Shown piece after piece: positions 38,400-43,414 of a stretch of DNA of 43,414 nt (positions are counted from its first letter, which is position 1; each line of letters begins with the position of its first letter). A program made the translations under genes and the position numbers. Origin of the DNA: Gemmatimonadota bacterium (lineage in GTDB: Bacteria > Gemmatimonadota > Gemmatimonadetes > Gemmatimonadales > GWC2-71-9); contig QHUS01000055.1 of the NCBI GenBank assembly GCA_003222035.1, forward strand, positions 1 through 43,414. The letters are read 5' to 3'. The notes beneath the pieces were generated by a model. The model made no database searches. It was given only the letters and a program-made list of their open reading frames with translations, and was not told the origin of the DNA.

Positions 38400-38453
38400 C
38401 ACCCGACCCCCGACACCTGACACCTGACACCCGGCACCCGGCACCCGGCACTT
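38398..38453 (+). repeat. Tandem CGACACC heptamer array, right arm
   Basis: Eight 7-base units (TGACACC, CGACCCC, CGACACC, CGGCACC and variants) form the reverse complement of the left array. It starts in the stop codon of the four-helix-bundle gene and ends 5 bases before the convergent permease stop. Confidence 0.9.
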
Positions 38454-38458
38454 CCTCC

Positions 38459-40870
38459 TCATTCCTGTCGCATGACGGCGTTTGGCGTCACCGCGCCGGC
38501 TCGGAGCGCCGGCCCGAGGATCGCCAGAAACGTGGACGCCAGCACGCCCGCCGCTACGACGGCGTACACCCGCCAATCGGTCGCGGTCACGCCGAACAGG
38601 ACCGCCCGGGTCGCGCGCGAGACGAGAGTTGCGACGATCCCTCCCATGCCGATACCCGCAGCGCCCAGCCGCATGGCATCACCGAGGATCAAGCGCCGGA
38701 TCGAGCTCGGCGATCCTCCCAACGCGAGGCGAATCCCGAATTCGCGACGCCGTGTCAGGACCTCGTGCATGCATATGGCGTAGAGCGCCACGAGCGCGAG
38801 TGCCAGCGCGGCCCCGGCGAATACGCCACACAAGATCATAGGAAACCGGCGACTGAATACTGCCTTCGACTCGTTCATCTGTTGCTGAAGCGTGGTGACC
38901 GAGTACACCGGAACTCCGGCATCCAACCCCTTCACAATCGCGCGCAGTTGGCTCGCGATCGATGCGACGCCTATCTGCGTCCGGACCACCGGCGTCATGC
39001 GGTTCTCCGCCGCCTGGAGGTGCGACACATAGACAACGGGCGGGGAGTCCGCATCGAGCGCGGCGACCTGGACGTCGCCGACGACCCCCACCACTTCCCA
39101 TTCGGTCTGCCCGGTGGCGGCCAACCGCAGTCTCCGGCCCAGCGTCGCGCCATCGCTACCGAGCAGTCTCGCGCAGCTGGCGCTCACGACGGCGACGGTC
39201 GGCGCATCGCTGCGGTCGCGCGCGTCGAAGGCGCGTCCCGCGACGACCGGGATTCCCATGGTCGAGAAGTACTCGCCGCCGACGATCCTTAGTACCGCGC
39301 GGGGCTGCGTCGAGCGCGGACGCGGACGATCGACCGGCTCGAACGTCGTTATCCCGCCGCCACCTCCGGGTACCTCGTTAATGAGCCCGGCGCTGCGGAC
39401 GCCCGGCAGCGCCCCGATACGACCGAGCAGTGCCTCGTAAAACTGCCGCTGCGCGACCGGCGCCTGGTATCGCGGTCCCGAGAGGGGAACGCGTGCCGTC
39501 ACGAGCCTCTCAGGATCCCTGAAGCCCACGTCGCGCTGTACCAGGTTGCGGAAGCTCATACCGAGCAGGCCCGCCGAGACGAGCAGCACGACCGTGACCG
39601 CCAGCTGCGCGGTCACGAGGCCGCGCCGGAGGCGGCGATCGCCGCGCGCCAGCGTGGTCCGCACATCGTGGGCACGCCCCGGGGCCTTCGTTATCACCAA
39701 GGCCGGACCGAGGCCGAACGCGATCGCCAGGAGGGTCGCCACGCCCACGATCAGCGCGATCACGGTTCCATTGAGCCCGGCATTCGTGAGGTACGGCATG
39801 CTAATCCTGACGCTGTCCGGAATCGCCGCCAGCAGACCGCGCGTGGTCGTGTGACCGAGGCCGAGTGCGAGGGCGGCGCCGGCCAGGCCGGACACGAGGC
39901 TTTCCACAAGGAGTTGGCGCAGCAGGCGCGCGCGTGTGGCGCCCAACGCGGATCGCATGGCCAGCTCCGGGGTGCGCTCGACATATCGCGTCAGCATCAG
40001 GAGGCCAAGATTCGCGCCCATAGTCACGAGCAGCAGGGTCACCGCGATCAGCAGCCCGGTCAGAATCGGCTTCATGTTGCCGAGCAGGGCCTCGCGTAGC
40101 GGCACGGCGACGACGGTGCGGCCGGCAAGCGCCTCAGCGTGTTCGCTCGCCAGCTCGGACATCGTGGCCGACAGCTCGGCCCGAGCGCCCGTCAGTGGAA
40201 CATGCCGCTGGAGCCGCCCGATGACGTGGATCACGCGCTGCGCCCGGTCCGCGGTCGCTTGCTCGCCGGCCGTGATGGGTACATAGACGTCGGCATTCTG
40301 TAGCAGAGCGAAGTGAAACGCATCGGGCAGCACCCCAACGACGACCTGCGGCGAGCCGTTGATCACGATGCTCTGGTCGAGCGCGCGCCCACCGGCCACG
40401 GAGCGGGCAAAGCGCTCGGTCACGATGGCCACACCGGCTCCGGTCGTGGCATCCTCGTCTCGCAGGAAATCACGACCAGCCGACATCCGGACTCCGAGCA
40501 GCCGGAAGAAACCCGGGGTCACGCGTGCGCCGCGCAGGGCGCGCGCCTCGTCGCCCACGCCCACCGTGACGTTGGTGGGGTCGTAGCCCTCCAGGGCACT
40601 GAAGCTCTTGACTCGCGATCGCCAGTCGCTGAGGGTGGGGTACGATGTCGGGCTCCGCTCCTCGGTGCCCGCGCGCACCTCCCAGAGATGCACCAGCCGT
40701 TCGGGCTCCGCGTACGGCAGGGGCTCGACCAGGGCGGCATCGGACGCCGTGAAGATCGCCGCGGCCGCGCCCAAACCGAGGCCGATCGTCAGAACGATCG
40801 CCGTCGCCAGGGCGGGCCTCTTCGTGAGGCTGCGCAGCGCGTAGCGGAGGTCTTGGAGCACTGTATCCAT
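38459..40870 (-). CDS. ADOP-type FtsX/MacB-like permease 1
   Basis: The 803-residue protein has the duplicated layout of acidobacterial orphan permeases. It runs N-terminal helix (ALATAIVLTIGLGLGAAAAIF), periplasmic MacB-core domain, a three-helix FtsX block (near residues 265-400), a further helix (LVTAQLAVTVVLLVSAGLLG), a second MacB core with the signature GIPVVAGRAFDARD, and a last FtsX block (FAGAALALALVALYAICMHEVLTRRREFGIRLALGG). No ATPase gene accompanies it. Related proteins act in tripartite export or as mechanotransmitters; the substrate is unknown. A GGAGAG ribosome site precedes the ATG. Its first 12 codons and leader are identical to permease 2. Confidence 0.92.
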   Translation of the reverse strand: MDTVLQDLRYALRSLTKRPALATAIVLTIGLGLGAAAAIFTASDAALVEPLPYAEPERLVHLWEVRAGTEERSPTSYPTLSDWRSRVKSFSALEGYDPTNVTVGVGDEARALRGARVTPGFFRLLGVRMSAGRDFLRDEDATTGAGVAIVTERFARSVAGGRALDQSIVINGSPQVVVGVLPDAFHFALLQNADVYVPITAGEQATADRAQRVIHVIGRLQRHVPLTGARAELSATMSELASEHAEALAGRTVVAVPLREALLGNMKPILTGLLIAVTLLLVTMGANLGLLMLTRYVERTPELAMRSALGATRARLLRQLLVESLVSGLAGAALALGLGHTTTRGLLAAIPDSVRISMPYLTNAGLNGTVIALIVGVATLLAIAFGLGPALVITKAPGRAHDVRTTLARGDRRLRRGLVTAQLAVTVVLLVSAGLLGMSFRNLVQRDVGFRDPERLVTARVPLSGPRYQAPVAQRQFYEALLGRIGALPGVRSAGLINEVPGGGGGITTFEPVDRPRPRSTQPRAVLRIVGGEYFSTMGIPVVAGRAFDARDRSDAPTVAVVSASCARLLGSDGATLGRRLRLAATGQTEWEVVGVVGDVQVAALDADSPPVVYVSHLQAAENRMTPVVRTQIGVASIASQLRAIVKGLDAGVPVYSVTTLQQQMNESKAVFSRRFPMILCGVFAGAALALALVALYAICMHEVLTRRREFGIRLALGGSPSSIRRLILGDAMRLGAAGIGMGGIVATLVSRATRAVLFGVTATDWRVYAVVAAGVLASTFLAILGPALRAGAVTPNAVMRQE

Positions 40871-40913
40871 CTCGCTCTCCGGTGTTCTGGTGTCAGGTGC
40901 CGGGTACCGGGTG
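40836..40913 (-). repeat. 78-bp identical 5' module, copy at permease 1
   Basis: Identical to 43337-43414 at all 78 positions: the first 12 codons (MDTVLQDLRYAL), the ribosome site and the first heptamers upstream. Identity stops sharply inside the coding sequence. Confidence 0.9.
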
Positions 40914-40970
40914 TCGGGTGTGCGGTGTCAGAGGAACACCCCGACCCCTGACACCCGGCACCCGACACCT
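40881..40970. repeat. Inverted heptamer hairpin between the two permease genes
   Basis: Seven GGTGTCG-like units (40881-40930) face four CGACACC-like units (40943-40970). Arms 40889-40918 and 40940-40969 align with 25 of 30 Watson-Crick pairs around a 21-base loop. It fills nearly the whole 98-base gap, reaching from the ribosome site of permease 1 into the stop codon of permease 2. It is the same repeat family as at 37.8-38.5 kb but contains no ORF. Confidence 0.88.
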
Positions 40971-43371
40971 ATTCGTACCGCAACGCCACCATCGGATCGA
41001 CCTTGGTCGCCCGGCGAGCGGGCACGTACGCGGCGCCGCAACCGACCCCCACAAGCAGCACGCAGACCACCGCGAGCGTGATCGGGTCGGTGGGACTGAC
41101 CTGAAAAAGCAGCGCCGTCAGGAATCGCGAACTCAGGAGCGCGGCGGCGAGGCCCACGACGGCGCCGACCGACGTCACGCCGAGGGCAGCACCCAGCACC
41201 GCTCGACGCAGCTGTGCAGGCGTCGCGCCGAGGGCCATGCGCACGCCGATCTCACGAGTCTGCTCCCGGACGACAGACGCCATGAGGCCGTACAGCCCCA
41301 CGGCGGCGAGCAGCATGGCCACGAGTCCGAACCCGGATAGGAGCACCGTAGAAAACTTTGGCAGCGCACGCTGCTCGGCCAACAAGTCCTCCATCGTCTC
41401 GGTGCGCACGAACGTGACCTCAGGGTCCGCGTCGTGTACGGCTCGCCGCATGGCCGGCAGCAGACCCGCCAGAGGCCCAATGGTTCGCACCGCGAATACG
41501 CCTTGCGAGAAGTACTGGCGCGCCGGCAGGTAGATCGTCGGTGTCGCCTCCCGGAGACGACGAAAGCGAATGTCGCCCGCCATGCCGACCACCGTTCGCC
41601 ACGCCCCAGCGCTGGTGTCACCCGCCATGCGGATGCGTTGGCCGATGGGGTCGGCCCCGAGCTGGAGGAGCCGAGCCGCCCCCTCGCTGACGACCGCAAC
41701 CGTGGGCGTGTTCTCCCGATCGGTGTCGAGAAACCCTCGGCCTCGAAGCAACGGGATCTCGAACGCACGGAAATATTCTGGGCCGCCAGCCTCGATCGGT
41801 ATCCGCGGATTCTCACTCGCCTTAGATGACGACCGTCCCTCGACCTCCCACGGCGCGTTGAAGACTTGCGGCCCGAAGAACGGCGCCGCTTCCACCGGGG
41901 TGATCGCGGAGACGCCGGGAAGCGCGTGGAGTGCTGGCGGAACGCGGTCCAGCAAGGCGGTGAATCTTGCTTCCCCGTCATTACGCAGGACGGGGACCGC
42001 AAGCCAGAGCAACGAGAGATGGTTCGCGCGGTAGCCGAGGTCGATCCGCTGCAGCCGGTCGAGGCTTCGCGCCAGGAGCCCGGCGCCGGCGAGCACGACG
42101 ATGGCCAGAGCGACCTGTGCTGCGACGAACCAGCGCCGCACGTGCTTGCGCGCCTTGGTCTCGCTTCCTGACCGCGCGTCGATCCGGAGTGGGGAGGCGA
42201 GATTTGTACGGACCGCGGCGAGCGCGGGGAGCACCCCCACCAGCACGACCGCGAGGAGTGTCACACCGACCGCCGCCGCGAGCGGTGCATTCTCCAGGCG
42301 AATGAGGTCGGTTCGAGGAAGGCCGGCGGGTTCGATCACCAAGAGCACGCGGAGCAGCGCCACCGCCAGGAAGAAACCGAGCGAGCCTCCGACGATGACG
42401 AGCGTCCCGGTTTCGACGAACACCAGACGCGCGACGTCGCCGGCCGTGGCGCCGAGCGAACGACGCACCGCAAACTCATGCGTCCGCGTCGCCACGCGCA
42501 GGAGGACCAGGCTGCCGACGTTGACGCAGGCCAGCACGAGGAGCAGCGCCACCGCTGCGGTGAGCACCTGGAGGACGGGCCCCACATCCCCGAGGACCGC
42601 CTGCGAGAACGTGCGGATCCGTGCTCCGGCCACTTCCTCCCAGTTGCGGGTGTGTTGCTTCCGGTACATCTCCCCCATAGTCGAGAAGAACTCGGCTCGC
42701 GCCGCCGCGGGCGTGGCAGTCGCGGCCAGGCGGGCGACGACGTCGAGCCCGCCCCCATACACCCTGGGGCTCCAATACTCGGCGCCGGCGGGGTACGCGA
42801 GTCCGGCAGGCGCCACACCCACGATCGTGTAGCGCCTCCGGGTATACGGATTCGTCAGTTGCCGTCCGAGCACGCCGGAGTCGCCGTTGAAGCGCCGCTG
42901 CCAGGTGTCGTAGCTCAACACCAGCACCGAAGGCTCCGAGAGAGACTCGTCTTCCGTCCGAAACAGCCGGCCGAGCGCCGGGCGAGCGCCGAGCACGTCG
43001 AAGAAGTTCCCCGTGACCCACGCCGCCCTGAGCAGGAGCGGGTGATCGCCGTCCAATAGCACGGTACCGAACGCGCCTTGGTGCGCCTCGCCGGCGATGG
43101 TGGACATCGTGCGGCTCTCGCGGCGCAGCTCGTCCAAGTCCTTCGGCGCCAGCGCGAGATCGACCCCACGCGGGTCAACGATGCGTGGTAGCACGATCCT
43201 CTCCTGGTCGCGGACCGGGAGCGGGCGCAGCAACAGAGTGTCGGTCACGGTGAACATGCCGACCGCCATGCCGATGCCGAGACCAAGGATCAGCACCGCC
43301 GACGCGGTGAACGTCGGCGAACGGCTGAGACTGCGGAGCGCGTAGCGGAGGTCTTGGAGCACTGTATCCAT
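40969..43371 (-). CDS. ADOP-type FtsX/MacB-like permease 2
   Basis: The 800-residue paralogue of the downstream permease has the same duplicated topology: a first helix (ASAVLILGLGIGMAVGMFTVTD), a MacB core, an FtsX block (LLLVLACVNVGSLVLLRVATRTHEFAVRRSLGAT), a central helix (AAQVALAIVVLAGAGLLA), a second MacB core (FEIPLLRGRGFLDTDREN) and a final FtsX block ending ARRATKVDPMVALRYE, the classical FtsX/MacB C-terminus. It lies upstream of permease 1 on the same strand, so the two are probably co-transcribed across the hairpin. A GGAGAG ribosome site precedes the ATG at 43371. Confidence 0.93.
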   Translation of the reverse strand: MDTVLQDLRYALRSLSRSPTFTASAVLILGLGIGMAVGMFTVTDTLLLRPLPVRDQERIVLPRIVDPRGVDLALAPKDLDELRRESRTMSTIAGEAHQGAFGTVLLDGDHPLLLRAAWVTGNFFDVLGARPALGRLFRTEDESLSEPSVLVLSYDTWQRRFNGDSGVLGRQLTNPYTRRRYTIVGVAPAGLAYPAGAEYWSPRVYGGGLDVVARLAATATPAAARAEFFSTMGEMYRKQHTRNWEEVAGARIRTFSQAVLGDVGPVLQVLTAAVALLLVLACVNVGSLVLLRVATRTHEFAVRRSLGATAGDVARLVFVETGTLVIVGGSLGFFLAVALLRVLLVIEPAGLPRTDLIRLENAPLAAAVGVTLLAVVLVGVLPALAAVRTNLASPLRIDARSGSETKARKHVRRWFVAAQVALAIVVLAGAGLLARSLDRLQRIDLGYRANHLSLLWLAVPVLRNDGEARFTALLDRVPPALHALPGVSAITPVEAAPFFGPQVFNAPWEVEGRSSSKASENPRIPIEAGGPEYFRAFEIPLLRGRGFLDTDRENTPTVAVVSEGAARLLQLGADPIGQRIRMAGDTSAGAWRTVVGMAGDIRFRRLREATPTIYLPARQYFSQGVFAVRTIGPLAGLLPAMRRAVHDADPEVTFVRTETMEDLLAEQRALPKFSTVLLSGFGLVAMLLAAVGLYGLMASVVREQTREIGVRMALGATPAQLRRAVLGAALGVTSVGAVVGLAAALLSSRFLTALLFQVSPTDPITLAVVCVLLVGVGCGAAYVPARRATKVDPMVALRYE

Positions 43372-43414
43372 CTCGCTCTCCGGTGTTCTGGTGTCAGGTG
43401 CCGGGTACCGGGTG
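43337..43414 (-). repeat. 78-bp identical 5' module, copy at permease 2 (runs to window end)
   Basis: Identical to 40836-40913. The window ends within its heptamer array (43382-43414), so a further hairpin, and probably another ADOP gene upstream, is likely beyond the edge. Confidence 0.9.

Larger units (their letters stand above)
37863..38453 (+). mobile_element. Candidate IVS-like element: four-helix-bundle ORF inside a 54-base inverted repeat
   Basis: Arms 37863-37916 and 38400-38453 are complementary at 48 of 54 positions. Five of the six differences would be G-U pairs in plus-strand RNA. The 483-base loop holds one complete gene. This is the layout of rRNA intervening sequences (terminal stem, S23-type ORF in the loop) but in intergenic DNA. 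Mobility and RNA processing are inference; no target-site duplication is obvious. Confidence 0.55.

Overview
The window is high-GC (about 70 percent) bacterial chromosome with very tight gene packing. Many neighbours share 4-base ATGA or GTGA start/stop overlaps, and GTG and TTG starts are common. The gene families point to Gemmatimonadota, with Acidobacteriota the nearest alternative: two ADOP-type orphan FtsX/MacB permeases beside an NtrY/NtrX-like pair, a DUF2723 membrane protein, a Minf_1886-family protein and a four-helix-bundle (23S rRNA intervening-sequence type) protein. This assignment is inference from gene content; there is no rRNA in the window.

Layout. 1-2045 (+): the end of a PEGA-domain gene and two exported proteins. 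2014-19848 (-): about 19 genes in one direction with gaps of 30 bases or less, probably largely co-transcribed from a small membrane-protein gene and thrS down to ftsB and eno. They cover translation (thrS), acyl-CoA/ketone-body metabolism (thiolase, hydroxyacyl-CoA dehydrogenase, acyl-CoA dehydrogenase, leucine dehydrogenase), biotin uptake (bioY), rpiB, glyA, protein quality control (hsp20, lon), AmrB, metabolite repair (nnr), thiL, plsC and eno. 19849-19965 is a divergent control region built around a 35-base-arm hairpin of decamer repeats. 19966-32877 (+): valS, an Ig-like exported protein with long homopolymer tracts, selA, gmhB, a PPC-domain protein, purN, a degenerate/active M42 peptidase pair, purH and a DUF2723 protein.

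32893-35057 is a small, degraded, less GC-rich island at a tRNA-Ser(UGA) gene. A 46-bp direct repeat of the 5' half of the tRNA bounds it, and it carries an integrase remnant, an HExxH peptidase fragment and an exported protein. 35125-43414 holds an NtrY/NtrX-like two-component pair (-), a four-helix-bundle gene (+) and two ADOP permeases (-).

The most unusual signal is a family of short tandem repeats (7- or 10-base units) arranged as inverted arms. At 37863-38453 two 54-base arms (48/54 complementary) enclose the four-helix-bundle ORF, and the stop codon abuts the right arm. An equivalent hairpin without an ORF lies between the two permease genes (40889-40969). A decamer version lies between the thrS side and valS, and a heptamer patch lies inside selA. 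This resembles the architecture of 23S rRNA intervening sequences but lies in intergenic DNA, and it could be a small non-autonomous mobile or RNA element. A second dispersed repeat, a 20-base palindrome, sits in frame inside purH and near the start of leucine dehydrogenase.
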